This document shows, piece by piece, positions 36,853-46,878 of a stretch of DNA of 64,000 bases. Origin of the DNA: Saccharopolyspora endophytica (lineage in GTDB: Bacteria > Actinomycetota > Actinomycetes > Mycobacteriales > Pseudonocardiaceae); the NCBI RefSeq assembly GCF_018070075.1, contig NZ_JAGPXE010000012.1:124001-188000 (forward strand), given 5' to 3'. Position 1 is the first letter of the stretch; every line of letters begins with the position of its first letter. A model generated the notes under the pieces. It ran no database searches, was not told the origin of the DNA, and was given only the letters and a program-made list of their open reading frames with translations. Made by a program: the position numbers and the translations under genes.

Positions 36853-37533
36853 TCAGAGCTCCAGCCGGTACCCCATTCCCGGTTCGGTCAGCAGGTGGCG
36901 GGGGCGGCTCGGGTCGAGTTCGAGCTTGCGGCGGAGCTGGGCGAGGTAAACGCGCAGGTAGTGGGTCTCGTTGGCGTACTGCGGACCCCAGACCTCGTGC
37001 AGCAGCTGCTTCTGCGCCACGAGGCGACCCTGGTTGCGCGCCAGCAGTTCCAGCATTCCCCACTCGGTGGGCGTGAGGTGGATCTCGACGCCGTCGCGCA
37101 GGACCTTCTTCGCGGAGAGGTCGACGGTGAAGGTCGCCGTCTCGACCACCGGCTGGTCGGCCGAGCCGCTGGTGCTGGCCCGGCGGACGGCGGCGCGCAG
37201 CCGCGCCAGGAGTTCGTCCATGCCGAAGGGTTTGGTGACGTAGTCGTCGGCTCCGGCGTCGAGGGCGTGGACCTTGTCGGCGGAGTCGGTGCGGGCCGAC
37301 AGCACGATGATGGGAACCGTCGTCCACCCGCGCAGCCCGGCGATCACCTCCGTGCCGTCCAGGTCCGGCAGCCCGAGGTCCAGCACGACGACGTCGGGTT
37401 TGCCGTCGCCGGCCGCGCGCAGCGCCGACCTCCCGTCGACGGCGGTGAGCACCTGGTACCCGCGCGCGGCCAGGTTGATGCGCAGGGCGCGCAGCAGCTG
37501 CGGTTCGTCGTCGACCACCAGGACCTTGGTCAT
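36853..37533 (-). CDS. kdpE: KdpE response regulator
   Basis: OmpR-type regulator of the Kdp potassium pump. 226 aa; receiver with phospho-acceptor Asp52 in VVVLDLGLPDLDG, DNA-binding winged helix in the C-terminal half (ILRDGVEIHLTPTEWGMLELLARNQGRLV..VWGPQYANETHYLRVYLAQLRRKLE). Start ATG at 37533 sits immediately next to the kdpD stop (37534). Its likely target is the kdp leader, where 17-bp direct repeats occur at 44757 and 44789. Confidence 0.94.
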   Translation of the reverse strand: MTKVLVVDDEPQLLRALRINLAARGYQVLTAVDGRSALRAAGDGKPDVVVLDLGLPDLDGTEVIAGLRGWTTVPIIVLSARTDSADKVHALDAGADDYVTKPFGMDELLARLRAAVRRASTSGSADQPVVETATFTVDLSAKKVLRDGVEIHLTPTEWGMLELLARNQGRLVAQKQLLHEVWGPQYANETHYLRVYLAQLRRKLELDPSRPRHLLTEPGMGYRLEL

Positions 37534-40071
37534 CTACTCCCCCTGTCGGTCCGCCGCGGTCAGCGAGACCACGATCGTCAGCCCGCCACCAGGAGTGTCC
37601 TCCGCGCGGATGGTTCCCCTCATCGCGTCCACGAAACCCTGCGCCACGCTCAGCCCGAGGCCGACACCACCCGGTCCCGCGTCACCCCGCTCGCCGTGCT
37701 CGCCGAGGCGCTCGAAGGGGGCGAACGCGTCGTCGTCGGCACCGGCGGGAAGTCCTGGCCCGTGGTCGACGACGCGCAGCTCGACCCGGGAGGCGTGGGC
37801 GCTGGCGCCGACCCGGATGCGGCCCTCATCAGGTCGGCCGTACTTGAGCGCGTTCTGCACGACGTTGGCCACGACCCGCTCCAGCAGCCCGGGATCGGCC
37901 ATCACGCGCGGCAGCCGCTCGGAGATGTCGAGGTCGATGTGGTGCCACCCGTCCAGGCCCGCCAGCGCGCGGGCGACGACCTCGTCGTAGCCGACGGGCT
38001 GCAGCCGCGGTGTCACGGCACCGGTGGCCAGGCGCGAGGAGTCGAGCAGGTTGTCGACGAGCCGGGTGAGCCGGTCGGCGGATTCCTCCACTCCCGCCAG
38101 GAGTTCCGCGGTGTCGTCCGGGGACAGCTGGAGGTCGGGGGCGCGCAGGCTGCTCACCGACGCCTTGATGGACGCCAGCGGGGTGCGCAGGTCGTGGCCC
38201 ACGGCCGACAGCAGGGCGGTGCGCAGCTGCGTGGCGTCGGCGCGGCGCTGCGCCTCCCTGGCGCCCTCGGCCATCCGCTGCTGCCGCAGCGCCAGCAACG
38301 CCTGCCCGGCCGCGCCTTCCAGGACCACGCGGTCGGCGGCGGGAAGGGGTCGTTCGCCCGCGCGGCGCAGCGACAGGTGGGCGTCCTTGGTCACCTCGAT
38401 GTCCACATCGGACTCGTCGGGCCGCCGGCACGGATCGCCCCCGGTGCTCGCGGCGACCCGCCAGGATTCGTCGACGCGCTCCAGCAGTGCCACCGACGTG
38501 AGGCCGAAGTTCTCGGCGACCTTCTCCAGCAACCGGGCCAAGGGAGCGGGATGGGTCAGCACGGTGCGGGCGTAGGAGGTGAGCAAGGCCGCTTCCGTGC
38601 CGGCGCGGGCCGCCTGCTCGGCGAGCCGGGCCGCCCGGTCGACGGTGAAGGCCACCAGCACCCCGACCAGCATCATCCCGACGAGCGTGACCACGTTCTC
38701 CGGATCGGTGACCATCAGCGAGTAGCGCGGCTCGGTGAGGAAGAAGTTCAGCAGCCCGCCCGCCAGCAGCGCGGCCGCGATGGAGGGGGCCATTCCTCCC
38801 ACCAGCGCGACCACGATCGTGGCCAGGAAGTAGCCGACGACGTCGGTGGACACCGCGACGTCCACCCACGTCGTGGCGAGCACCGTGACCAGCGCGGGCA
38901 GCACCACCGCGAGCACCCAGCCCCAGGCCTGGCGGGTCGCCGACAGCGGGTTGCGGGCCAGGTTCTTCAGCAGCCGCCTGGTGCCCGCTTCGTCGTGGGT
39001 GACCATGTGCACGTCGATCGGCCCGGACTTCTGCACCGTGGTCGAGCCGATCCCCTCGTCGAACACCCGCGCCCAGCGCGATCGGCGAGATGTTCCCAGC
39101 ACGAGCTGGGTGGCGTCGGCGGCGCGGGCGAACTCCAGCAGCGCTTCCGGGACGTCGTCGCCGACGACCGTGTGGAAGCTGGCGCCCACGGCGTCGGCGA
39201 CCTTGCGGGCCTTGCCCAGCGCGCGAGGGGACGTCCCGGACAGCCCGTCGCCGCGCAGGACGTGCACGACCTGCAGCTCGGCACCGGCGCGGGCGGCGAT
39301 CCGGCGGGCCCGGCGGATCAGCGTCTCGCTCTCCGGCCCGCCGGTCACCGCGACCACGACCCGTTCCCGCGTCTCCCAGGTGGCGGTGATCTGCTCCTCC
39401 GCCCGGTACCGGCGCAGCGCCACGTCCACCTGGTCGGCCAGCCACAGCAGCGCCAGTTCGCGCAGCGCGGTGAGGTTCCCGGTGCGGAAGTAGTTGCCCA
39501 GGGCCGCGTCGACCCGTTCTGCCGGGTAGACGTTGCCGTGGGCCATGCGGCGGCGCAGCGCCTGCGGGGTGATGTCGACCAGCTCGATCTGCCCCGCCCT
39601 GCGGACCACCTCGTCGGGGACGGTTTCCTGCTGGCGGACTCCGGTGATGGTCTCCACGACGTCGTTGAGGCTGTCCAGGTGCTGGACGTTGACGGTGGAG
39701 AGCACGGTGATGCCGGCGTCGAGGAGTTCCTCGACGTCCTGCCAGCGCTTCTCGTTGCGGCTGCCGGGGACGTTGGTGTGCGCGAGCTCGTCGACGACGG
39801 CGACCTCCGGCCGGCGCGCGAGCATCCCGTCCACGTCGAACTCGGTCAGCGCCACTCCGCGATGGGACCTCTCCGCCCTCGGCAGCACCTCCAGCCCGCC
39901 GAGCAGCGCCGCGGTCTTGGCGCGGCCGTGGTCCTCGATGAACCCCGCGACCACGTCGGTGCCGCGCCCGGCCCTGCGGTGCGCCTCGTTGAGCATCGCG
40001 TAGGTCTTGCCGACCCCCGGCGCCGCCCCGAGGTATATCCGCAGCTCACCGCGCTTTCGCCCCTGTTCCAC
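37534..40071 (-). CDS. kdpD: KdpD sensor histidine kinase
   Basis: Membrane sensor of potassium limitation. 845 aa. N-terminal KdpD domain with Walker A GAAPGVGKTYAML and Walker B VAVVDELAHTNVPGSRNEKRWQDVEEL; a USP domain (about 230-360); four transmembrane helices around 395-490; GAF-like region; DHp His in HDLRTPLASIKASVSS; catalytic motifs NALKYGRP and DHGPGLP. Start is a GTG at 40071. Overlaps nothing; 129 bp after kdpC. Confidence 0.94.
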   Translation of the reverse strand: MEQGRKRGELRIYLGAAPGVGKTYAMLNEAHRRAGRGTDVVAGFIEDHGRAKTAALLGGLEVLPRAERSHRGVALTEFDVDGMLARRPEVAVVDELAHTNVPGSRNEKRWQDVEELLDAGITVLSTVNVQHLDSLNDVVETITGVRQQETVPDEVVRRAGQIELVDITPQALRRRMAHGNVYPAERVDAALGNYFRTGNLTALRELALLWLADQVDVALRRYRAEEQITATWETRERVVVAVTGGPESETLIRRARRIAARAGAELQVVHVLRGDGLSGTSPRALGKARKVADAVGASFHTVVGDDVPEALLEFARAADATQLVLGTSRRSRWARVFDEGIGSTTVQKSGPIDVHMVTHDEAGTRRLLKNLARNPLSATRQAWGWVLAVVLPALVTVLATTWVDVAVSTDVVGYFLATIVVALVGGMAPSIAAALLAGGLLNFFLTEPRYSLMVTDPENVVTLVGMMLVGVLVAFTVDRAARLAEQAARAGTEAALLTSYARTVLTHPAPLARLLEKVAENFGLTSVALLERVDESWRVAASTGGDPCRRPDESDVDIEVTKDAHLSLRRAGERPLPAADRVVLEGAAGQALLALRQQRMAEGAREAQRRADATQLRTALLSAVGHDLRTPLASIKASVSSLRAPDLQLSPDDTAELLAGVEESADRLTRLVDNLLDSSRLATGAVTPRLQPVGYDEVVARALAGLDGWHHIDLDISERLPRVMADPGLLERVVANVVQNALKYGRPDEGRIRVGASAHASRVELRVVDHGPGLPAGADDDAFAPFERLGEHGERGDAGPGGVGLGLSVAQGFVDAMRGTIRAEDTPGGGLTIVVSLTAADRQGE

Positions 40072-40200
40072 GACGTCCAGTCTCCTACTGCCCGCTGTTA
40101 TTAGCGCCGAACATCATCCGGTGCCATCGCTCACGCCCCAGCCGAGGCGCCCTCAGTCTCGGCTGAGCGACAGGGCCACGCGACACGTTCGTTCCCCTCG

Positions 40201-40812
40201 TCACCGCGCGGCCCGGTGCACGGCCACGTTGAGGGTCGTGACGTTGACAGCGATCGGTGACACGAGGCCGCCTTCCTCGCAGTCGGCGATGAGGCGGTGG
40301 ACCTCTGCGAGGGGCAGTCCCGTCACCCTCGCCACCCGGGACGCCTGGAGCTCGGCGTAGGCGGGGCTGATGTGCGGGTCGACGCCGCTCGCCGAGGCGG
40401 TGACCGCGTCGGCCGGGACGGCCTCGGGGGCGACTCCCTCGCGGCCGGCGATGGCGGCGCGGCGCTCCTGGACCGCGGCGAGGAGGTCGCCGTTGAAGCC
40501 GCCGAGGTTCGAACCGCCCGAGGTGGCCGGGTCGCCGGGACCGAGGGAACCTTCCGCCGACGCCGAGGGCCGGGTGTGGAAGTAGGGATCCCTCGCCGGG
40601 TCGCCGGGCACGGGGTCGATTCCGATCAGCGAGGAGCCGACCACGCGGCCGTCGGCCACGATCTGCGAACCCTCCGCGCGGGCCACCAGCCCCGGGAGCC
40701 GGCTGACTCCCCAGATCGCCATCGGATAACCGATGCCGAGCAGGACCGTGGCCACCAGCAGCAGTCGAAGTCCCGCCGCGCACTGACGCAGCAACGCACT
40801 CACTCCCCTCAC
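40201..40812 (-). CDS. kdpC: K+-transporting ATPase subunit C
   Basis: Single-span subunit of KdpFABC. 203 aa; one N-terminal helix ([21 protein letters not shown]), then [20 protein letters not shown] and [29 protein letters not shown], all family-typical. Start GTG at 40812 overlaps the kdpB stop (GTGA). A hairpin CAGCCGAG...CTCGGCTG (40139-40165) lies after it before kdpD. Confidence 0.95.
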   Translation of the reverse strand: MRGVSALLRQCAAGLRLLLVATVLLGIGYPMAIWGVSRLPGLVARAEGSQIVADGRVVGSSLIGIDPVPGDPARDPYFHTRPSASAEGSLGPGDPATSGGSNLGGFNGDLLAAVQERRAAIAGREGVAPEAVPADAVTASASGVDPHISPAYAELQASRVARVTGLPLAEVHRLIADCEEGGLVSPIAVNVTTLNVAVHRAAR

Positions 40813-42860
40813 CCGATTCCGGGCACGAATCGGATCACCAGGTCGATCAGCCAGATCCCGGCGAACGGCGTCACCACGCCACCCAGGCCGTAGACCAGCA
40901 GGTTCCGCCGCAGCAGGACGGCCGCCGTGGACGGCCGGTAGCGGACACCGCGCAGCGCCAGCGGGATCAGCGCGACGATGATCAGCGCGTTGAACACCAC
41001 CGCCGACAGCACCGCCGAGTTCGGCGTCGACAGGCCCATCACGTTCAGCGCGCCCAGCTGCGGGTGGATGCCCACGAACAGCGCGGGCAGGATCGCGAAG
41101 TACTTGGCCAGGTCGTTGGCGATGCTGAAGGTCGTCAACGCGCCGCGGGTGATCAGCAGCTGCTTGCCGATCTCGACGATCTCGATCAGCTTGGTCGGAT
41201 CCGAGTCGAGATCGACCATGTTGCCGGCTTCCTTGGCGGCGCTGGTGCCGGTGTTCATCGCGACCCCGACGTCGGCCTGGGCGAGCGCGGGGGCGTCGTT
41301 GGTGCCGTCACCGGTCATGGCCACCATCCGCCCACCGGCCTGCTCCCGCTTGATCAAGGCCATCTTGTCCTCGGGCTTGGCCTCGGCGAGGTAGTCGTCC
41401 ACGCCGGCTTCGGCGGCGATGGCGCGGGCGGTGAGCTCGTTGTCGCCGGTGATCATCACCGTCCGGATGCCCATCGCGCGCAGTTCGGCGAAGCGCTCCC
41501 GCATCCCGGGTTTGACCACATCGGACAGTCGGATGACGCCCATCACGCGGTCGTTCTCGGCGATGACCAGCGGCGTCGCACCGGACGCGGCGATCTCGTC
41601 GGCGCATCGCACGACCTGGTCGGGAAGTTCCCCCACGTGGTCGCGGAGTGCGCTGATGGCTCCCTTGCGGATGCTGCGGCCGTCGAGGTCGATGCCGCTC
41701 ATCCGGGTCTGCGCGGTGAAGGGAACCTTCCTCGCGCCCACCTCCGCGCCGACGGCCGGCTCGGGCAGGCCGAACTCCTGCGCGCAGAAGGCCACGACGC
41801 TGCTGCCTTCGGGCGTGGGGTCGGCGAGGCTCGACAGGCGGGCGACCTCCGCGAGCTCGTCCGGGCCGACGCCGTCGACGGGGACTAGTTCGGTGCACCT
41901 GCGGTTGCCGAAGGTGATGGTCCCGGTCTTGTCCAGCAGCAGCGTGTCCACGTCACCTGCGGCCTCGACCGCGCGGCCGGACTTGGCGAGGACGTTGCGC
42001 TGCACGAGCCGATCCATCCCCGCGATGCCGATCGCCGAGAGCAGCGCGCCGATCGTGGTCGGGATCAGGCACACCAGCAGCGCGGTCAAGGTCGTGACCT
42101 CGATCAGCGAACCGGAGTAGGCCGCCATCGGCTGCAGGGCGACCACGGCGAGCAGGAAGATGATCGTCAGCGTGGACAGCAGGATGGTCAGCGCGATCTC
42201 GTTGGGCGTCTTCTGCCGTTGCGCGCCTTCGACGAGCGCGATCATGCGATCCACGAAGGTCTCGCCCGGTGCGGCGGTGATCCGCACGACGATGCGGTCG
42301 GAGAGCACGGTGGTTCCCGCGGTCACCGCGGAGCGGTCACCGCCGGATTCCCGGATGACGGGCGCGGATTCGCCGGTGATGGCCGATTCGTCGACGGTCG
42401 CGATGCCCTCGACCACGTCGCCGTCGCCGGGGATGGTCTCGCCCGCCTCGACCACGACCTCGTCGCCGATCGCCAGCGCGGTGCCGGGAACCTTCCGCTC
42501 ACCGCCGTCGACGAGCTTGCGGGCGACGGCTTCGGTCCTGGTGCGCCGCAACGACTCCGCCTGTGCGCGGCCTCGCCCTTCGGCGACGGCTTCGGCGAGG
42601 TTCGCGAACAGCACGGTGAACCACAGCCACGCGGCGACCGCGATCGTGAAGGCGCTCGGGGAGAACGCGGCCAGGACGGTGGTCAGCGCGGATCCGGTCC
42701 ACACCACGAACATCACCGGATTGCGCAGCTGGTGTCGCGGGTGGAGCTTGCTCAGCGCTTCGGGAACCGAGCTCAGCAGCCGGCGTGGTCGGAAGGTTCC
42801 CGCGGCGGTTCGCCGGTGCTCGGCGGACGTTCCGAGCGCGGGTTCGAGGGTGGTGGTCAT
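40809..42860 (-). CDS. kdpB: K+-transporting ATPase subunit B
   Basis: P-type ATPase subunit that energises K+ uptake. 683 aa. TGES in [10 protein letters not shown], phosphorylation motif DKTGT ([13 protein letters not shown]), ATP-site KGA in [10 protein letters not shown], and [16 protein letters not shown] hinge; seven helices. Start ATG at 42860 overlaps the kdpA stop by 4 bases. Full-length and without visible damage. Confidence 0.96.
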   Translation of the reverse strand: MTTTLEPALGTSAEHRRTAAGTFRPRRLLSSVPEALSKLHPRHQLRNPVMFVVWTGSALTTVLAAFSPSAFTIAVAAWLWFTVLFANLAEAVAEGRGRAQAESLRRTRTEAVARKLVDGGERKVPGTALAIGDEVVVEAGETIPGDGDVVEGIATVDESAITGESAPVIRESGGDRSAVTAGTTVLSDRIVVRITAAPGETFVDRMIALVEGAQRQKTPNEIALTILLSTLTIIFLLAVVALQPMAAYSGSLIEVTTLTALLVCLIPTTIGALLSAIGIAGMDRLVQRNVLAKSGRAVEAAGDVDTLLLDKTGTITFGNRRCTELVPVDGVGPDELAEVARLSSLADPTPEGSSVVAFCAQEFGLPEPAVGAEVGARKVPFTAQTRMSGIDLDGRSIRKGAISALRDHVGELPDQVVRCADEIAASGATPLVIAENDRVMGVIRLSDVVKPGMRERFAELRAMGIRTVMITGDNELTARAIAAEAGVDDYLAEAKPEDKMALIKREQAGGRMVAMTGDGTNDAPALAQADVGVAMNTGTSAAKEAGNMVDLDSDPTKLIEIVEIGKQLLITRGALTTFSIANDLAKYFAILPALFVGIHPQLGALNVMGLSTPNSAVLSAVVFNALIIVALIPLALRGVRYRPSTAAVLLRRNLLVYGLGGVVTPFAGIWLIDLVIRFVPGIG

Positions 42861-44503
42861 GCCAGGGCCTCCGCGATCGGGCCTAGTGCGAGTGCGGGCA
42901 GGAACGTCAGCGCGGCGACGAGAACGACCGTGCCGCCGAGCAGTCCGGCGAACAGCGGTCCGGTGGTCGGCAACGTCCCTGCGGTGGCGGGGACGCGGTG
43001 CTGCTGCGCGACCGAGCCGGCGAGCATCAGCACGGCCAGGATCGGCACGAACCGTCCCACCAGCATCACCACGCCCAGCGCGGTCTGGAGGAAGGTGCTG
43101 GTGGCGGTGAGCCCGGCGAAGGCGCTGCCGTTGTTGTTGCCCGCGGAAGCGAAGGCGTAGAGGACTTCGGAGAGCCCGTGCGCGCCGGTGTTGCTCAGGG
43201 CGTCCCGGGTGGCGGGGAGCGCCATCGCGAGCCCGGTGCCCAACAGCACCGCGGTCGGCATCGCCAGCACTGACAGGGCGGCGGCCGTCACCTCGCGACG
43301 GCCCAGCTTCTTGCCGAGGTACTCCGGGGTGCGCCCGACCATGAGCCCTGCGAGGAACACGGCGATCACGGCCAGCACGAGGATTCCGTAGAGCCCGGCG
43401 CCGACTCCGCCGGGAGCGACCTCGCCGATGAGCATGGTGAGCAGAACGGTCCCGCCACCGAGTCCGGTGAAGCTGTCGTGCATCGCGTTGACCGCGCCCG
43501 TGGAGGTGCCGGTGGTGCTCACCGCCCACAGCACGGAGCCGTCGATGCCGAACCGGGTCTCCTTGCCCTCCAGCGCGGCTCCCGCGGCCAGGGCCGCCGG
43601 GCCGTTCGGGTGCGTTTCGGCCCACCAGGTCACGGCCAGCATCGCCGCCCACAGGGTCGCCATCACCGACACCAGCACGTGACCCTGGCGGCGGTCGCCG
43701 ATCATGGTGCCGAAGGTGCGGGTCAGCGAGACCGGGATGACCAGCAGCAGGAAGATCTCCAGCAGGTTCGAGACACCGCCGGGGTTGGACAGCGGGTGCG
43801 CGGAGTTGGCGTTGAGCACGCCGCCGCCGTTGGTGCCCAGTTCCTTGATGACCTCCTGGCTCGCGATCGGGGCGGTGGCGATGGTGTGCGCCTGCCCGTC
43901 GAGTCCGGTCACCTCGATGCCGGGCGCGAGGCTCATCGCCGCACCCAGCGCGACCAGGACGATCGCGGCCACGAACGAGATCGGCAGCAGGATCCGGGTG
44001 CAGCCGCGGGTGATGTCGACCCACACGTTGCCGATCCGGCCGGTGCCGTCGCCCGCGAAGCCGCGCACGAGGGCGACGGCGACGGCCATCCCCACCGCCG
44101 CGGAGACGAAGTTCTGCACGGTCAGCCCGGCCATCTGGACGCCGTGCCCGAGGACTTCCTCGGGCACGTAGGACTGCCAGTTGGTGTTGGTGGCGAAGCT
44201 GACGGCGGTGTTGAACGCCATCGACGGCGGCACGGAGCCGCGCCCGAGGCTCAGCGGCAGCAGCGGTTGCAGCCGCTGCACCGCGTAGAGCAGCGCGATC
44301 GAGACCAGCGAGAACGCGAGCACGCCCGTCGCGTAGCTGGTCCAGCGCTGCCGGGTCGAGGAGTTCACGCCGACCAGCCGGTAAACGAACTTCTCGACGC
44401 GCCAGTCGGTTTCGGCGCTGTAGACGCGCGCCATGTGGTCCCCGAGGGGCTTGTGGACGACCGCGAGCACGGCCACCAGCAGACCTGCTTGGAGCAGTCC
44501 CAT
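42857..44503 (-). CDS. kdpA: K+-transporting ATPase subunit A
   Basis: Channel-like K+-binding subunit. 548 aa with about ten helices and four pore loops: [43 protein letters not shown] and [13 protein letters not shown]. Start ATG at 44503 overlaps the kdpF stop (ATGA). The frame is open to 44737, but kdpF and the small gene upstream occupy that space in another frame. Confidence 0.96.
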   Translation of the reverse strand: MGLLQAGLLVAVLAVVHKPLGDHMARVYSAETDWRVEKFVYRLVGVNSSTRQRWTSYATGVLAFSLVSIALLYAVQRLQPLLPLSLGRGSVPPSMAFNTAVSFATNTNWQSYVPEEVLGHGVQMAGLTVQNFVSAAVGMAVAVALVRGFAGDGTGRIGNVWVDITRGCTRILLPISFVAAIVLVALGAAMSLAPGIEVTGLDGQAHTIATAPIASQEVIKELGTNGGGVLNANSAHPLSNPGGVSNLLEIFLLLVIPVSLTRTFGTMIGDRRQGHVLVSVMATLWAAMLAVTWWAETHPNGPAALAAGAALEGKETRFGIDGSVLWAVSTTGTSTGAVNAMHDSFTGLGGGTVLLTMLIGEVAPGGVGAGLYGILVLAVIAVFLAGLMVGRTPEYLGKKLGRREVTAAALSVLAMPTAVLLGTGLAMALPATRDALSNTGAHGLSEVLYAFASAGNNNGSAFAGLTATSTFLQTALGVVMLVGRFVPILAVLMLAGSVAQQHRVPATAGTLPTTGPLFAGLLGGTVVLVAALTFLPALALGPIAEALA

Positions 44504-44598
44504 CAGAACCTCTCCGGTCGGACCAGCGCGACGAACAGGTATCCGATGAGCAGCAGCGCCAGCACTCCACCGGCGGCGTTGGCGATCAGGGCACTCAC
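44503..44598 (-). CDS. kdpF: KdpF small stabilising subunit
   Basis: 31-aa single-span peptide that stabilises the KdpABC complex. GTG at 44598 gives [31 protein letters not shown], with the typical kdpF pattern of a hydrophobic helix ending LVRPERF. Its stop overlaps the kdpA ATG (ATGA) and its GTG overlaps the stop of the preceding small gene (GTGA). Confidence 0.85.
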   Translation of the reverse strand: MSALIANAAGGVLALLLIGYLFVALVRPERF

Positions 44599-44678
44599 AA
44601 CCGCTCCAAACCGCGCAGCACCAGCGCCAGCGCCAGGAATCCGCCGACCAGCAACGCCGCGTAGGCGAGATCGACCAC
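44595..44678 (-). CDS. 27-aa single-span membrane peptide at the head of kdp
   Basis: GTG at 44678 encodes [27 protein letters not shown]: one transmembrane helix and a short basic/acidic tail. Its stop TGA overlaps the kdpF GTG. AAGGAG lies 10 nt upstream of the GTG. Not a standard named Kdp subunit that I recognise; a second KdpF-like or a regulatory micropeptide is possible. Confidence 0.55.
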   Translation of the reverse strand: MVDLAYAALLVGGFLALALVLRGLERL

Positions 44679-44989
44679 GACCGGTCAACTCCTTCTCGAG
44701 TTCTCTTCGACGACCGTGGTCCAGCCAAGCCCCGCACCGGATGCGCGGTCGAGTCCCATGACGCGTCCTTGACGCGGCGAAGGGCGGCCTTGATGCGTTC
44801 TTGACGGGGCCGCTTTCCTCCCGTTTTCAGCAGGTCTGCGCGTTTTGCGGGTGGGTGACTTCACTCCGTCAGTTGGTTTCATCGATGCAACGATCTCGTT
44901 ACTGTCGCTAACAAGTCGGTGCGTGGAAACCTCCTCGCGAAACGCCCGAAAATGGCACGAAACAAACAAGATTGGGGATAAATCCGGAA
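44679..44989. promoter_or_regulatory. Divergent kdp/asnB promoter region with candidate KdpE sites
   Basis: About 310 bases between the divergent kdp and asnB units. Two direct 17-mers, CATGACGCGTCCTTGAC (44757-44773) and CTTGATGCGTTCTTGAC (44789-44805), match at 13 of 17 positions and lie 32 bp apart. Within each, a TTGAC/TTGAT-type element recurs at 11-bp period, the spacing used by OmpR-family regulators such as KdpE. They lie about 80-130 bp upstream of the first kdp start. The asnB side shows no clear -35/-10. Confidence 0.5.
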
Positions 44990-46816
44990 ATGTGCGGAAT
45001 CTCCGGCTGGATCGACTTCCAGCGCGACCTGACCGAGCACCGCTCCACAGTCGACGCCATGTGCGACACCATGACCTGTCGCGGCCCGGACGCCGGTGAC
45101 ACGTGGGTCAGCAGGCACGCCGCGCTCGGACACCGGCGGCTGGCCATCATCGACCTGCCCGGAGGCGCGCAGCCGATGGAGGCCGAGAGCGGCCACGTCG
45201 CCATCGTCTACAGCGGTGAGGCCTACAACTTCACCGAGCTGCGCGACGAGCTCCGCCGCCGCGGTCACCGGTTCGACACCGACAGCGACACCGAGGTCGT
45301 CCTGCACGGCTACCTCGAGTGGGGCGCCCAGGTCGCCGAGCACCTCAACGGCATGTTCGCCTTCGCCATCTGGGACTCCCGCGAGGACAAGCTGCTGCTC
45401 ATCCGCGACCGTATGGGCATCAAGCCGCTGTACTACTACCCCACCGAGCACGGCGTGCTCTTCGGCTCCGAGCCCAAGGCGATCCTGGCCAACCCGCTCG
45501 CCGACAAGGTCGTCGACGCCGACGGCATGCGCGAGCTGTTCGGCATGGTCAAGACCCCCGGCCAGGCCGTGTGGGCGGGCATGCGCGAGGTCGAGCCGGG
45601 CACCGTCGTCACCCTCGACCGCAAGGGCCTGCGCGAGCAGACCTACTGGAAGCTGCAGGCCACCGAGCACACCGACGACCAGCAGGCGTCCGTGGCGCAC
45701 GTGCGCGAGCTGATGGACGACATCGTGCAGCGCCAGCTGGTCTCCGACGTGCCGCGCTGCGTGCTGCTCTCCGGCGGCCTCGACTCCAGCGCCATCACCG
45801 CGCTGTCCGGGCTGCACCTCGCGAAGAGCGGTGAGCAGGTGCGCAGCTTCGCGGTCGACTTCCTCGGCCAGACCGAGAACTTCGTCCCCGACCCCATGCG
45901 CGCCACCCCGGACGGCCCCTACGTGCGCGACGTCGCCGAGCACGTCGGCTCGCAGCACCAGGACATCGTGCTGGACCCCGACACCCTCGCCGACCCGGAG
46001 GTGCGCCGCGCGACCGTGCAGGCGCGCGACTTCCCGATGGGCCTGGGCGACATGGACCAGTCGCTGTACCTGCTGTTCAAGGCGATCCGGCAGCACTCCA
46101 CGGTGGCGCTGTCCGGTGAGTCCGCGGACGAGGTCTTCGGCGGCTACAAGTGGTTCCACGACCCGGACGTGCGCGCGGCCGACACCTTCCCCTGGCTGGC
46201 CGCCGTGCAGAGCCAGGGCGCCGGCTTCGACATGCTCGACCCCGGAGTCGCCGCCGCGCTCGACATCCCCTCGTTCATCGCCGACGGCTACCGCACCGCG
46301 CTCGGCGAGGTCCCCGCCCTCGACGGGGAGAGCGACCTGGAGCGGCGGATGCGGGAGATCTGCTACCTGCACCTGACCCGCTTCGTGCGCATCCTGCTCG
46401 ACCGCAAGGACCGGATGAGCATGGCGGTCGGCCTGGAGGTGCGCGTGCCCTTCTGCGACCACCGCCTGGTCGAGTACGTCTTCAACACCCCGTGGTCGCT
46501 GAAGACCTTCGACGGCCGCGAGAAGAGCCTGCTCCGCCACGCCACCGCCGACACCCTCCCGCAGTCGGTGGTCGAGCGGGTCAAGAGCCCGTACCCGTCC
46601 ACTCAGGACCCCCAGTACGCGGCGGTCCTGCAGCGCCAGGTCCGCGACCTGGTCAAGGCCGACAGCCCCGCGCTGTCGCTGCTGAACGAGAAGTGGATCG
46701 CCGAGGCCATCGAGCAGGACTCGGCCACCATCGACATGGCCGCTCGCTACACCTTCGAGCGCGCCCTCGACCTGTCGGTCTGGTTCGACATCCACAACCC
46801 CACGGTCAAGCTCTGA
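44990..46816 (+). CDS. asnB: Asparagine synthase (glutamine-hydrolysing)
   Basis: 608 aa. Class II amidotransferase: nucleophile Cys2 (MCGISGW), RGPDAGDTW and glutaminase loop YSGEAYNFTEL; synthetase PP-loop SGGLDSSAI and SGESADEVFGGY. Makes Asn from Asp; in corynebacteria the homologue LtsA amidates meso-DAP of peptidoglycan, so either role is possible. Start ATG at 44990 fixed by the Cys2 requirement; the start at 44972 is ruled out. Monocistronic, with a terminator hairpin after it. Confidence 0.95.
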   Translation: MCGISGWIDFQRDLTEHRSTVDAMCDTMTCRGPDAGDTWVSRHAALGHRRLAIIDLPGGAQPMEAESGHVAIVYSGEAYNFTELRDELRRRGHRFDTDSDTEVVLHGYLEWGAQVAEHLNGMFAFAIWDSREDKLLLIRDRMGIKPLYYYPTEHGVLFGSEPKAILANPLADKVVDADGMRELFGMVKTPGQAVWAGMREVEPGTVVTLDRKGLREQTYWKLQATEHTDDQQASVAHVRELMDDIVQRQLVSDVPRCVLLSGGLDSSAITALSGLHLAKSGEQVRSFAVDFLGQTENFVPDPMRATPDGPYVRDVAEHVGSQHQDIVLDPDTLADPEVRRATVQARDFPMGLGDMDQSLYLLFKAIRQHSTVALSGESADEVFGGYKWFHDPDVRAADTFPWLAAVQSQGAGFDMLDPGVAAALDIPSFIADGYRTALGEVPALDGESDLERRMREICYLHLTRFVRILLDRKDRMSMAVGLEVRVPFCDHRLVEYVFNTPWSLKTFDGREKSLLRHATADTLPQSVVERVKSPYPSTQDPQYAAVLQRQVRDLVKADSPALSLLNEKWIAEAIEQDSATIDMAARYTFERALDLSVWFDIHNPTVKL

Positions 46817-46832
46817 CCGCGTGAGACGTGAG

Positions 46833-46874
46833 GAGGGGAGCCGCACTTCCCACCCGAGTCGCGGCTCCCCCCTC
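46833..46874. terminator. Bidirectional terminator between asnB and the histidine kinase
   Basis: GAGGGGAGCCGC (46833-46844) and GCGGCTCCCCCCTC (46861-46874) pair with one bulge; asnB (+) ends at 46816 and the kinase (-) ends at 46879. Confidence 0.75.
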
Positions 46875-46878
46875 GCTT

